From positions 62,001 to 126,000 of the forward strand of contig JAQGMG010000004.1 in assembly GCA_028292485.1 (NCBI GenBank): a stretch of DNA of 64,000 bases, in the 5' to 3' direction. This DNA comes from Rhodocyclales bacterium. Its GTDB lineage: Bacteria; Pseudomonadota; Gammaproteobacteria; Burkholderiales; Rhodocyclaceae. How positions within the stretch are numbered: the stretch's first letter is position 1; each line of letters opens with the position of its first letter. The notes beneath the pieces were generated by a model that had not been told where the DNA came from, ran no database searches, and saw nothing but the letters and a program-made list of their open reading frames with translations. Below, in pieces: positions 9,391 to 17,847 of the stretch. A program made the position numbers and the translations under genes.

Positions 9391-10473
9391 ATGCAACCAA
9401 ACGATTCGCAGCGACCCCGAGTGCTATGGCTTGATCCCCTGCGTTTCGTGGCAGCTCTTGCAGTGATGCTTTACCATTTTGGCTTTCGCGGGTATGCCGC
9501 CGATAGCCTTTCTGTGATGCCCTATCCGTTTCTCGCCGGACTGGCGAAATATGGATTTCTTGGCGTCGATCTGTTTTTCCTGATCAGCGGGTTCGTGATT
9601 CTGATGACGGCCGAACGAACGCTCACGGCACGCGCATTCTGTGTATCGCGAGCGATCCGTCTTTACCCGGCGTTTCTCGTGTGTTGCAGTATCACGTTCG
9701 TGACGAAGGCGTTGCTGGGGGAGAGCAATACTTCGCTGACCGAGTATCTGCTGAACATGACATTGGTCGGCGGCCTCACAGGCGTTCACTACGTTGCAGG
9801 CGTGTATTGGTCATTGATCGTGGAACTGAAGTTCTACATTCTCATGGCCCTGATCATTCGTTTCGACGGTGTCAAGCGTATCGAAACCGTTTATTGGCTA
9901 TGGCTTGTCGCCGCAGCCGCCAGCTCGGCAATTGGCTGGATGCCCTTGAAGATAGCGCTCATCGGTGGATTCGCGCATTATTTTGTGGCAGGTGGAGCCT
10001 TGTATCTGATCCATCGGCGCGGCGTATCAACAGGGCGTATCGGGCTGCTGACAATATCGGGAGCATGGGTCTTGTGGAGCGTCTATGGGCACACGCTCCA
10101 GCTACAGACGCAATTCTCAACCAGGTTCAGTCCACTTCTGGCTTGCGTTATCGCATCGGGATTCTTTGTTGTCTTTCTTGGGGCACCTTACCTGCAGAGG
10201 GAGCGCAGAAGCGACAGTTCGAGAGCCTCGCGGTTTCTCGTTTTGCTTGGCGCCATTACCTATCCGCTCTATCTGGTGCATGAGGACCTGGGCTACATTC
10301 TTATCAACTGGTTGTACCCGGCGTTCAATGCTCATGTCGTGCTCGTGCTGACGATTGTGTCGATGCTGACTTTGAGCTACGCCATACAGAAATTTATCGA
10401 GGCGCCAGCGATGCGAATTCTGAAGGACCGCTTTGTGAAGACCCCTGCACGCAAGTTGCTGGTACAGCCTTGA
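9391..10473 (+). CDS. acyltransferase 3 family membrane protein
   Basis: A 360-residue polytopic membrane protein with about ten hydrophobic segments. The family signature is near the N-terminus (LDPLRFVAALAVMLYHF, with D15 and H29), followed by GVDLFFLISGFVI and the late YPLYLVHE motif. Family members O-acylate surface polysaccharides or peptidoglycan at the inner membrane. It stands alone between argB and the nudB cassette. It could decorate the exopolysaccharide made by the nearby cluster, but the substrate cannot be assigned. Confidence 0.88.
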   Translation: MQPNDSQRPRVLWLDPLRFVAALAVMLYHFGFRGYAADSLSVMPYPFLAGLAKYGFLGVDLFFLISGFVILMTAERTLTARAFCVSRAIRLYPAFLVCCSITFVTKALLGESNTSLTEYLLNMTLVGGLTGVHYVAGVYWSLIVELKFYILMALIIRFDGVKRIETVYWLWLVAAAASSAIGWMPLKIALIGGFAHYFVAGGALYLIHRRGVSTGRIGLLTISGAWVLWSVYGHTLQLQTQFSTRFSPLLACVIASGFFVVFLGAPYLQRERRSDSSRASRFLVLLGAITYPLYLVHEDLGYILINWLYPAFNAHVVLVLTIVSMLTLSYAIQKFIEAPAMRILKDRFVKTPARKLLVQP

Positions 10474-10505
10474 TCAGCGGCGGCCCCTGACCGAGCCAGT
10501 CGTTT

Positions 10506-10949
10506 TCAGGTGTCTTTCGCGCTGCGCAATGGCAGCATCAGGATTGCATCGCGATTTGTCCATGAAAAACATTGCGCCGCCGCCTCATGCCACGCCAGCC
10601 ATTTGAATGAGCGGTGTTCTTCTCGCGCGAGTTGGACATTCAAGTGCTCGCTGACCTGCAGGCTGAATACGTGTTCGTCGTTGTGCGTGATGCCATCCGC
10701 ATAGCGGTGACGCCATACGGGGAAAATCTCGAAGCGGTTCATGAGACGCCAATCGACCAGGTGTCCGGCTGAGGGCTGGATGCCGGTCTCTTCTCGCACT
10801 TCGCGCAATGCTGTGTCCAGCAACGACTCGTGACCTTCCTGGCTACCGGTAACGGATTGCCAGAAATCTCCTTGCGCTGCACGCTCAAGCAATAATACGT
10901 CCAGCCCGGCTGTGTGGATGACGACCAGTACCGAGACAGGCGTCTTCAC
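10506..10949 (-). CDS. nudB: dihydroneopterin triphosphate diphosphatase (Nudix)
   Basis: A 147-residue Nudix hydrolase. The Nudix box is complete (G-x5-E-x7-REVREETG-I, around residues 37-58), and the N-terminal PVSVLVVIHTAG and C-terminal HRSFKWLAWHEA match NudB, which removes pyrophosphate from dihydroneopterin triphosphate in folate synthesis. The start is a GTG at 10949 overlapping the barstar stop by 4 bp (GTGA). It therefore sits at the end of a barnase-barstar-nudB unit. NudB is the best fit; a different Nudix specificity cannot be excluded. Confidence 0.85.
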   Translation of the reverse strand: MKTPVSVLVVIHTAGLDVLLLERAAQGDFWQSVTGSQEGHESLLDTALREVREETGIQPSAGHLVDWRLMNRFEIFPVWRHRYADGITHNDEHVFSLQVSEHLNVQLAREEHRSFKWLAWHEAAAQCFSWTNRDAILMLPLRSAKDT

Positions 10950-11398
10950 CGGTGCGGCCTCGCCGGCAGTGCAGGAATATCGTCGATTTTCGCATCAATC
11001 AACACCCAGAAAGCCACTCCGCCTTCGCGCCAGATCATGCATACGTCATGCAGAATGTCGAGAAGCTTTGCGAAGGCGTGCGGATCACGAGCCAGAAAAT
11101 TTTCCGTGCCGCGCACTAGCAGAACATGCCCCGGAGCCTCGCACCAGGAAAGGTCTGAGAGGCAGTCGGCCAGCGCGTCCCAGTTTTCCCCGTACCAGTC
11201 GGGAAAGTGCAGGGAACGGCCAAAGATGGCGAGCAGGGCGGCTGAATTTCCGGCAGAGGACAGGTCAAGCTGCCAGACGTTGAAACCCGACCCAGCCGCA
11301 GCACGCAGGATGTTGTCGGTATCTGCTTTTGTAACCGCAAAAATGCCTGTGGCTGCGGGGTCATGCAACAGTCTTGCAAGGGATGGAATATTGCTCAT
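10946..11398 (-). CDS. barstar-family ribonuclease inhibitor
   Basis: A 150-residue protein whose central part carries the barstar fold signature FPDWYGENWDALADCLSDL (from residue 65), the acidic helix that plugs the barnase active site. The N-terminal ~35 residues are an extension relative to the 90-residue classic barstar. It overlaps the upstream RNase gene by 4 bp (ATGA) and the downstream nudB by 4 bp. Its expected role is to neutralise in the cytoplasm any unsecreted RNase encoded next door. Confidence 0.93.
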   Translation of the reverse strand: MSNIPSLARLLHDPAATGIFAVTKADTDNILRAAAGSGFNVWQLDLSSAGNSAALLAIFGRSLHFPDWYGENWDALADCLSDLSWCEAPGHVLLVRGTENFLARDPHAFAKLLDILHDVCMIWREGGVAFWVLIDAKIDDIPALPARPHR

Positions 11399-11766
11399 GG
11401 AACGACCCGTTTGAAGCTGCGGTAGTGGTCCGCTGTGAAATAGAATTCTTCACTCTCCCCGACGATGATGCGGCGTGCGCCGCGATCATTGGCACCCGGG
11501 GTGGGTACTGTGTATTCGTGATAGTACCCGGGCTGACGCCGTGGCAACCGCGATTCCCGGTTCTGGAATTCGATACCATCGCGTCGGTATGGAAAGGGGC
11601 CGCCGTGACGGACCAGTCGAAGCGTTGCCAGCACTTCACCAGGCAATTCGGACACATTGATTGTCGCAAGTGCCGTGGCGGTGCGCGCGGTCAAGGAGGG
11701 GCTGATGCTTGCCATGCCAAGCGTGACAAGACACAGCAGCAAACAGCGGAAGAGACGTGATTTCAC
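11395..11766 (-). CDS. secreted barnase-type ribonuclease (RNase N1/T1 family)
   Basis: A 123-residue protein with an N-terminal signal peptide (positively charged KSRLFR, a hydrophobic LLLCLVTLGM core, probable cleavage near residue 27) and a guanyl-specific RNase domain. The catalytic residues expected from barnase are visible: Glu84 in YYHEYTV, Arg98/Arg99 in GARRIIV and His114 in ADHYRSF. FPYRRDGIEFQNRE is the typical substrate-binding strand. The start is GTG at 11766, without a clear Shine-Dalgarno sequence. Co-transcribed with its inhibitor, it should act outside the cell. Confidence 0.92.
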   Translation of the reverse strand: MKSRLFRCLLLCLVTLGMASISPSLTARTATALATINVSELPGEVLATLRLVRHGGPFPYRRDGIEFQNRESRLPRRQPGYYHEYTVPTPGANDRGARRIIVGESEEFYFTADHYRSFKRVVP

Positions 11767-11840
11767 GATAGTCGCGCCAGCAATTGAGCGCGCTCAGTCT
11801 AGCATCGCGTGATGCTTCGCAATTCTAGGAAAATGGGTGT

Positions 11841-11874
11841 GCGGGATCTGACGTTCCGGCTCGCCAGATCCCGC
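11841..11874 (-). terminator. hairpin downstream of the large lipoprotein gene
   Basis: A perfect 10-bp inverted repeat (GCGGGATCTG / CAGATCCCGC, 11841-11850 and 11865-11874) lies 5 bp beyond the stop of the minus-strand lipoprotein gene. The T-rich tract after it is weak (CATTTTCC), so termination is likely but not certain. Confidence 0.45.
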
Positions 11875-11879
11875 ATCCT

Positions 11880-14189
11880 TCATCTCACATAAATGCCAGG
11901 TGCTTCAGCGAGTCCAGATACGGCACCGCGCGGAACGATGTTCCATGTGGGATTGATCACGAACTGCTGCTGATTGCCTGCGCCCGGCTGCATGATCTGA
12001 TCGCGTACGAAAACGTAGCCGGCACTGGCGTTTGTGATGTTCGCGTCAATCGAGGCAGAGAGGGCTGTAAGCGCTTCGATGGCGTATCCGTCCGGCGAGT
12101 TATAAGCCTCCAGTTGGGTAGCGACAGGAGTAGTCCGGTTGACGAACGCGTGGTAGTACATGGCACTCATCGAGTTGATATACGCACCTCCGGTGAGTTG
12201 TCCCGGCAAGTAGTAGGCTGTTCCATCCATACGGTTATAGGCTGCGCCGCTTGTAAATAGCCGCGTGGAGAAACCGAGAGCAAAGTCTCTTACATCGGTT
12301 GCGGCGTAGCCGTGGTCGCACAACTCGGAAAGCGTATAGGCCATGAAGTGGTGTTGCCAGGGGGCAAATATCCTGATGACCTGGTTGGAGCCTTCTGGCA
12401 GCGTGCCGTCAGCAAGACCAAATCCGTAGCCAAGGCTATTCGTCGGCAATACATTTGCGCGGTACCAGGCGATATTGTTATTGAGCTTGCTGGTGAAGTA
12501 GTCGCGTTGCCAGTCCGCATCCGGGGCGATCCAGGCGGCGTGGCCAAGGGTGCGTAGCGACCACGCTTGCTCACGCGTCTGGCCCTCATAGAACAGCCCT
12601 TGATCGAGGCCGCGGTAGCCCGCGTTCTTGGCGAGGAAATGATAGTCGGCCCAGTGATAGAGCTCGTCCAGATAATAGTGGTCACCCGTGATGATGTAGG
12701 GAAGGTATGCGAGCGACGGCTCGTGAGCGCTATCCTGTTGCCAGCCATCGGGTGTCGTGGATGCCAGTAGTGTCGGCAGCAAGCGGTAGCCGGCTTCGAT
12801 TGATTCGTCGCCGCCAGGATAGGGCGTATGGCCCCAGCGGACATATAGCGAGAATGTCGGCCGGATATCCAGATTGTAGAAATCGTGGGTTGCCGGATCG
12901 AAGTAATGCACGCTGAAGTAGGCCGCGCGTTCGGCCTGGTCAAACATGATCTGATAGGCACGTGGATCGCGCGATATCAATGCAGTGGCGGTCCATCCGG
13001 GCAGCGGGCCGATGTCGGAGCGGCCACCCGTAGTCGGCATATATGCGGTGACGATAGAGCTCTGATACAAGCCGCGTTGGCTGCCTTGCCAGCTGACATA
13101 TTGACTGTTGATCGTCGATGCCGGGATGGTGATGTCTGCATAGTTGGGAATCGCCCGCGCGTTTTTCAGGCGTTCGATATCCACGATGGCCATCATCTCT
13201 TTCGAGCCAGCGCCGAAATACAGGATTTTGCGATGACGCGTCTGCGCGTAGTGCTTGAGGTTGTCGACGCTGTATACGACCGCATTGCTGGCGTCATAGA
13301 TACGCAGGTTGTACTGCCGGTCGCCACGGCCTGCCGTCGCTTCGACGTTCTCGATGGCGATTGAGACGCGTCCCTGCGTCGGGCTTTGATAGCGCGCGTC
13401 GAACAGCACACGCAGCCCCGGGTGAGGAATCAGGGCGAGGCTCTTGGGGGCAACGCGCGAGCGCCATTCCGTCACCAATGGCCCCGCGATCCATTGCGAA
13501 TGTGAAGCACCGAGTGCTTGTTTGAGGGTCGTGCTCCAGGTCAGCGCGGACTCAAGCGTGCCGCCGGTTTCTGCAATTTCCACGCGGTAGTCCACGCTGC
13601 TGGCAAGTGCCTGTGCCAGAGAAACGCCGGTGCCCGTCGTCGTCGCGGCAGGGCTCAGTGCGAATGATAGCGGGCCATTCGTTGCAGGCAGGCGAACGCT
13701 GACAATTGCGTGACGGATCGATCCATCAGGGTGACGGCGTTTGACATCGGTCTGAGTAGCCAAAGATGTCGAGCCTGCCGCGGCGCTGACAGCGGTCGTC
13801 ATCTCGCCGGGTTTGAACGCCTGGCCAAAAGTGATGACGGAGTTTGCGGCGATGACGCCGTCCGAGCTTACTGCCGTGATCTGGCCCGGTGACGGCGGTA
13901 CTGAAGTCCACACGGCACTCGTACTTGAAGATGCACCCGCAGAACTTGCCGTGCTTGAATTGTTGCCGTTGTTCGGCGCGCTGCTGGCATTGCTTGAAGA
14001 GCTCGACGAGCTACTATTGTTTGGCGTATTGCCAGAAATAACGGGAGTGTTGCCGGAGACGACGTTGTTGTTTGCGCTCGTCAGCAACGAGTCTGTAGAC
14101 GATGTGCCGCCGCCTGCGGCGCCGCCACCACCTCCACATGCCATCAGGATAGTTAACAAGCTTGCTATGACTGCCATACGAAATTTCAT
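11880..14189 (-). CDS. large surface/periplasmic lipoprotein, possible alpha/alpha-barrel polysaccharide lyase-like
   Basis: A 769-residue protein from the ATG at 14189, chosen because it gives a clean lipoprotein signal: MKFRMAVIASLLTILMAC, with lipidated Cys18. A low-complexity Gly/Ser/Asn linker follows (about residues 19-90), then a beta-rich region containing RRHPDGSIRHA. The C-terminal ~350 residues are rich in Trp/Tyr/His helices (HEPSLAYLPYIITGDHYYLDELYHWADYH, APWQHHFMAYTLSELCDHGY), reminiscent of alpha/alpha-toroid carbohydrate-active enzymes. The WPDGS-like segment resembles exo-rhamnogalacturonan-lyase relatives. I do not recognise a specific family with certainty. A role in processing extracellular polysaccharide is only suggested. 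Confidence 0.75.
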   Translation of the reverse strand: MKFRMAVIASLLTILMACGGGGGAAGGGTSSTDSLLTSANNNVVSGNTPVISGNTPNNSSSSSSSSNASSAPNNGNNSSTASSAGASSSTSAVWTSVPPSPGQITAVSSDGVIAANSVITFGQAFKPGEMTTAVSAAAGSTSLATQTDVKRRHPDGSIRHAIVSVRLPATNGPLSFALSPAATTTGTGVSLAQALASSVDYRVEIAETGGTLESALTWSTTLKQALGASHSQWIAGPLVTEWRSRVAPKSLALIPHPGLRVLFDARYQSPTQGRVSIAIENVEATAGRGDRQYNLRIYDASNAVVYSVDNLKHYAQTRHRKILYFGAGSKEMMAIVDIERLKNARAIPNYADITIPASTINSQYVSWQGSQRGLYQSSIVTAYMPTTGGRSDIGPLPGWTATALISRDPRAYQIMFDQAERAAYFSVHYFDPATHDFYNLDIRPTFSLYVRWGHTPYPGGDESIEAGYRLLPTLLASTTPDGWQQDSAHEPSLAYLPYIITGDHYYLDELYHWADYHFLAKNAGYRGLDQGLFYEGQTREQAWSLRTLGHAAWIAPDADWQRDYFTSKLNNNIAWYRANVLPTNSLGYGFGLADGTLPEGSNQVIRIFAPWQHHFMAYTLSELCDHGYAATDVRDFALGFSTRLFTSGAAYNRMDGTAYYLPGQLTGGAYINSMSAMYYHAFVNRTTPVATQLEAYNSPDGYAIEALTALSASIDANITNASAGYVFVRDQIMQPGAGNQQQFVINPTWNIVPRGAVSGLAEAPGIYVR

Positions 14190-14752
14190 GATACCGATTC
14201 CCCAAGTGCTGCAATGAACATTCCTGTCTTGCGGGTGCATCGCCTTCGCGGTTAAGCGAGAGCGGATCGCAGATGCACTGCCAACGATGGACGGGAATGG
14301 CGCGCCGCGGATATTGCAGCAATTTATTAAAATTGTTGTTTTTGATGTTTCGTGCGGCGTTCGTCGGGTCGTCTTGCGCGCCTTCGACTTTCAACAGGTT
14401 ACTACGCGCTTGCAGGCGTTCGAGAAATAGCCACTATTTGTTACAAGCCTGTTGTTACGGGCAGTTGAGGGCTCTGTCCATCGTCGTAGTGCGTTGCATC
14501 ACTTTTGCGCATGCTCGTTTGTATGGGCAAGGCACATGACGAATGGCATCTATTGGAGAGGGAATGGCAAGCATCGATGGATGCTGATTTGCTGCTTCGG
14601 GTTGCGCGCGGCAAGCCCTGATCGCAGCTACTTTCTCGGCGCGTGTTTGCGCCCGGTTGCCACGCGCGCAACCTGTGATGCAGACACGCGTAGCCGTCTG
14701 TGCTTGCGAAGAAGGAAGGGCAGGGGATTTCGTTGAGGCAGTCGCCTCAGCC
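14190..14752. other. 563-bp gene-poor gap between lipoprotein gene and dut
   Basis: No convincing coding region. It contains an AT-rich stretch at about 14319-14348 (ATTTATTAAAATTG core) that could hold the promoter for the minus-strand lipoprotein gene. A small inverted repeat, TGAGGC/GCCTCA, lies at 14734-14749 just past the dut stop. Open frames here run antisense to dut or lack starts and family features. Confidence 0.5.
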
Positions 14753-15202
14753 TTAACCCTTGCCTGTGCTGCCGAAGCCGCCCGCGCCGCGGTCGCTCTC
14801 GGCGAAGGCTTCAACCATGTTGAAACCCACTTGCAGCACCGGCACGATGACCAATTGGGCAATCCGGTCCAATGGCTGGATCGTGAAGCTCTCCTTGCCA
14901 CGGTTCCATGTCGATACGAAGAGCTGACCCTGGTAGTCCGAATCGATCAGCCCGACCAGATTGCCCAGCACGATGCCGTGTTTATGACCGAGGCCGGAGC
15001 GTGGCAGGATGATGGCGGCATAGCCCGGATCGGCCAGATGAATCGCCATGCCGGTCGGAATAAGGTGTGTATCGCCGGGGTGGAGGACAAGCGCCTCGTC
15101 CAGTGCCGCGCGCAGGTCGAGCCCTGCGGCACCGGGCGTGGCGTATTGCGGCAGCAGGTCCTTGATGCGGGGGTCGAGAATTTTTACGTCAATCTGGCGC
15201 AT
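14753..15202 (-). CDS. dut: dUTP diphosphatase
   Basis: A 149-residue trimeric dUTPase hydrolysing dUTP to dUMP and pyrophosphate. The five family motifs are seen in order: AGLDLRA (1), LPRSGLGHK (2), [13 protein letters not shown] (3), QLVIVPV (4) and [11 protein letters not shown] (5). The start was set to the ATG at 15202 ([12 protein letters not shown]) because the upstream in-frame extension is not dUTPase-like. No purine-rich Shine-Dalgarno precedes it; the leader is CCACCTCC followed by an A-run. It lies 43 bp downstream of coaBC, the common proteobacterial coaBC-dut order. Confidence 0.96.
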   Translation of the reverse strand: MRQIDVKILDPRIKDLLPQYATPGAAGLDLRAALDEALVLHPGDTHLIPTGMAIHLADPGYAAIILPRSGLGHKHGIVLGNLVGLIDSDYQGQLFVSTWNRGKESFTIQPLDRIAQLVIVPVLQVGFNMVEAFAESDRGAGGFGSTGKG

Positions 15203-15245
15203 GATTTTTTTGGAGGTGGGGTGGGCACAGTGTGCCCACGCGTTT

Positions 15246-16472
15246 TCAGGAGAGGAGAGAGGACAAGTGCGCAACGATATCGCGAGCAAGCTCTTCCTTG
15301 CTCGAGGTCGGCAGCGGGTGACGGCCTGTTGCGTCGAACAGCACAACCGTATTCGTGTCACCGCCCATGCCGTCCTGCACCAGATTGCCGACTACCAGTT
15401 GTAATTTCTTGGCAACCAGCTTTCCTTGGGCATAGGTGTCCAGATCGCGGCTCTCTGCCGCGAAGCCAACGCAAAAAGGCGCTGAGGGCAGGGCTGCGAC
15501 TTCGGCGAGAATATCGGGATTGCGTATGAACTCCACGCTAAGCGTCTCGCCGCTTTTCTTGATCTTGTCGACGGCGGTTGTGGCCGGTCGATAGTCGGCC
15601 ACAGCAGCGACGCCGATGAAGATATCCGAACGCGGAGCTTCCTTGAGGACGGCTTCGCGCATCTGCATGGCGGACTGCACATTGATCCGTGCGACGCCGA
15701 TCGGAGTGGCCTGGCTCACCGGCCCACTGACCAGGGTCACCGCAGCGCCAGCGTTGGCACATGCCTGCGCAAGCGCGAAGCCCATCTTGCCGGAACTGAG
15801 ATTGGTCAGGCCACGCACCGGATCAAGCGCCTCGAAGGTTGGTCCGGCTGTCATCAATACCCGGCGCCCGGCAAGCAGCTTGGGCTGAAAATACGCGACC
15901 ACAGCCGCGCAGATTTCTGCAGCTTCCAGCATGCGACCCTCGCCGGTTTCGCCGCAGGCCTGCTCGCCGGAGTCGGGGCCGAGTATGTCAATGCCATCGG
16001 CCCGGATCTGCGCAATATTGCGCTGCGTGGCCGCGTTGCTCCACATCTGGCGATTCATCGCCGGCGCTACGAGAAGCGGGCAGTCGCGCGCCAGGCACAA
16101 TGTCGAGAGCAGATCGTCCGCGTTGCCATGCGCCAGCTTGGCGATGAAGTTTGCCGTGGCGGGCGCAACCACGGTGAGATCGGCCTGGCGTGTCAGATTG
16201 ATATGCGCCATGCCGTTGCTCATGCGTGTGTCCCACTGATCGACCCACACGGTGTTGCCCGACAGTGCCTGAAAAGTGAGCGGGGTGACGAAGCGCGTCG
16301 CCGATTCGGTCATCGCCACATGCACTGTCGCACCGGCCTTGACGAACAGGCGTACCAGCTCCGCTGCCTTGTAAGCAGCGATGCCGCCGGTCACGCCCAG
16401 CACGATGGTCTTGCCCGTCAGTCCAGTCATATTGCTTTGTCGTTGCTGCAGAATTGCGTCCAATTCATCCAT
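15246..16472 (-). CDS. coaBC: bifunctional phosphopantothenoylcysteine decarboxylase / phosphopantothenate-cysteine ligase
   Basis: Full-length Dfp protein of coenzyme A synthesis. The N-terminal flavoprotein CoaC domain has [20 protein letters not shown], the catalytic-His HINL segment and APAMNRQMW with the PAMN motif. The C-terminal CoaB domain begins at [23 protein letters not shown] and has KIKKSGETL. The ATG at 16472 (408 residues) has AAAGGA 4 nt upstream. An alternative ATG at 16430 (394 residues) would match the usual family N-terminus but has no visible Shine-Dalgarno. It is followed by dut and diverges from radC. Confidence 0.95.
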   Translation of the reverse strand: MDELDAILQQRQSNMTGLTGKTIVLGVTGGIAAYKAAELVRLFVKAGATVHVAMTESATRFVTPLTFQALSGNTVWVDQWDTRMSNGMAHINLTRQADLTVVAPATANFIAKLAHGNADDLLSTLCLARDCPLLVAPAMNRQMWSNAATQRNIAQIRADGIDILGPDSGEQACGETGEGRMLEAAEICAAVVAYFQPKLLAGRRVLMTAGPTFEALDPVRGLTNLSSGKMGFALAQACANAGAAVTLVSGPVSQATPIGVARINVQSAMQMREAVLKEAPRSDIFIGVAAVADYRPATTAVDKIKKSGETLSVEFIRNPDILAEVAALPSAPFCVGFAAESRDLDTYAQGKLVAKKLQLVVGNLVQDGMGGDTNTVVLFDATGRHPLPTSSKEELARDIVAHLSSLLS

Positions 16473-16495
16473 TCTATCCTTTGGAGTAGTGCAAA

Positions 16496-17173
16496 TTGTC
16501 AATCACTGACTGGCCCCTGCAGGAGCGTCCGCGCGAAAGGCTGCTGGCCCAAGGCGCTGCCGCGCTGTCTGATGCGGAGTTGCTGGCAATATTCCTGCGT
16601 GTCGGTGTGCGCGGCAAAAGCGCTGTAGATCTGGCGCGTGACCTCGTCGGCCGTTTCGGCAGCCTGACCGGTCTGTTCGCCGCCAGCGCGGACGAATTGC
16701 AGGCCGTACATGGAATGGGCGAGGCCAAATATGTACAGCTGCAAGCCGTACTGGAAATGTCGCGCCGCGCGCTTGGCGAACAAATGCGCTGCCGCGATGT
16801 GCTTAGTTCGCCACAAGCCGTGCGCGACTGGTTGCGCCTGCGTCTGGCGACTTTGCCGCACGAAGTCTTTATGGTGCTCATGCTCGACGCGCAGAACTGT
16901 CTTATCGAAGCTGTCGAGCTGTTTCGCGGCACGCTGACCCAGACCAGTGTTTACCCACGCGAAGTGGTCAAGCTGGCATTGGCTCACAACGCCGCCGCCA
17001 TCATTCTTGCGCACAACCATCCATCCGGCGCCACAGAGCCCAGCAAGGCTGACGAGATGCTGACGCGCAGTCTGAAACAGGCTTTGGCTGTCGTGGATGT
17101 AAAGGTGCTCGACCACTTTGTGGTGGCCGGCAGCGCATCGCCACTTTCGTTTGCGGAGCGCGGTCTGCTCTAA
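16496..17173 (+). CDS. radC: RadC family JAB/MPN-domain protein
   Basis: A 225-residue protein starting at a TTG (16496) preceded by GGAG at 9 nt; the resulting N-terminus [16 protein letters not shown] matches the family. It has an N-terminal helix-hairpin-helix segment ([22 protein letters not shown]) and a C-terminal JAMM metalloprotease-like domain ([17 protein letters not shown]). Despite the historical name, its biochemical role is unresolved and a DNA-repair function is doubtful. Its start is only 23 bp from the divergent coaBC start. Confidence 0.93.
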   Translation: MSITDWPLQERPRERLLAQGAAALSDAELLAIFLRVGVRGKSAVDLARDLVGRFGSLTGLFAASADELQAVHGMGEAKYVQLQAVLEMSRRALGEQMRCRDVLSSPQAVRDWLRLRLATLPHEVFMVLMLDAQNCLIEAVELFRGTLTQTSVYPREVVKLALAHNAAAIILAHNHPSGATEPSKADEMLTRSLKQALAVVDVKVLDHFVVAGSASPLSFAERGLL

Positions 17174-17188
17174 TTGATCAATAAGTGC

Positions 17189-17218
17189 TTGAAAAGCCGG
17201 CGAGGTCACATGTACAAT
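17189..17218 (+). promoter_or_regulatory. sigma70-type promoter of rpmB-rpmG
   Basis: TTGAAA at 17189-17194 and TACAAT at 17213-17218 are separated by 18 nt. The start codon of rpmB follows 41 nt later. This is a good match to the vegetative consensus for a strongly expressed ribosomal protein operon. Confidence 0.6.
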
Positions 17219-17259
17219 CATGGGCTTTTCGGAATCGACCAAAGTCTGGAGTACGAGAG

Positions 17260-17496
17260 ATGTCTCGAGTTTGTATCGTTACGGGCAAAGGCCCGATGGT
17301 GGGTAACAATGTTTCCCACGCCAATAACAGAACGAAACGCCGTTTTCTGCCGAACCTGCAGCAACGCCGTTTCTGGCTTGAAGCCGAAAACCGCTGGGTA
17401 AGCCTGCGTGTTTCGACTGCCGGCCTGCGTACCATCGACAAGAAGGGTATTGAAGTCGTTCTGGCCGAGCTGCGTGCGCGCGGCGAACGTGTCTAA
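17260..17496 (+). CDS. rpmB: 50S ribosomal protein L28
   Basis: A 78-residue basic protein: [30 protein letters not shown], and a C-terminal [13 protein letters not shown], all typical of L28. GAGAG precedes the ATG at 17260. A longer upstream in-frame extension is ignored because it runs through the promoter. It forms the usual two-gene operon with rpmG, with a 29-bp gap. Confidence 0.98.
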   Translation: MSRVCIVTGKGPMVGNNVSHANNRTKRRFLPNLQQRRFWLEAENRWVSLRVSTAGLRTIDKKGIEVVLAELRARGERV

Positions 17497-17525
17497 CTTC
17501 AATCCTATAAAGCGGAGCAAATAAA

Positions 17526-17693
17526 ATGGCTAAAGGCGGACGTGAAAAAATCAAGCTGGAGTCCTCAGCGGGCACCGGCCATTTCTACACCACCAACAAG
17601 AACAAGCGCACCACTCCGGAAAAGCTTGAGTTTCTGAAGTACGATCCGGTTGTGCGCAAGCATGTGCCGTACAAGGAAACAAAGCTCAAGTAA
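17526..17693 (+). CDS. rpmG: 50S ribosomal protein L33
   Basis: A 55-residue protein beginning [20 protein letters not shown] and ending VPYKETKLK. It belongs to the zinc-free L33 type: the Cys pairs of zinc-ribbon L33 are absent. A Shine-Dalgarno-like GCGGAGC lies 9 nt upstream, and a strong terminator follows. Confidence 0.98.
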   Translation: MAKGGREKIKLESSAGTGHFYTTNKNKRTTPEKLEFLKYDPVVRKHVPYKETKLK

Positions 17694-17734
17694 GCTGTAT
17701 CCCGCCGATCCAGGCGCGGTTCCGGTTTCAGCAC

Positions 17735-17765
17735 AAACCCGCCGCGAGCGGGTTTTTGTTTTTAG
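17735..17765 (+). terminator. Rho-independent terminator of rpmB-rpmG
   Basis: An 8-bp perfect stem AAACCCGC / GCGGGTTT (17735-17742 and 17748-17755) with a 5-nt loop is followed by a T-rich run (TTTTTGTTTTT). It lies 42 bp past the rpmG stop. Confidence 0.85.
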
Positions 17766-17847
17766 GCCGCCGCGAGTTGAGTTTTGGCCGAGGCTACGGC
17801 TTCTGCCCTTGCTGCGCTATTGAATACACCTAACTTCCTACGCCAAG

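Noticed and set aside
14455-14901. A 148-codon minus-strand frame beside dut
   Set aside because: It overlaps dut in another frame and is Ala/Ser/Arg-rich as expected for a shadow of GC-rich DNA.
15203-15245. Hairpin GTGGGCAC/GTGCCCAC between coaBC and dut as a terminator
   Set aside because: No T-run follows on either strand, and the two genes are usually co-transcribed.
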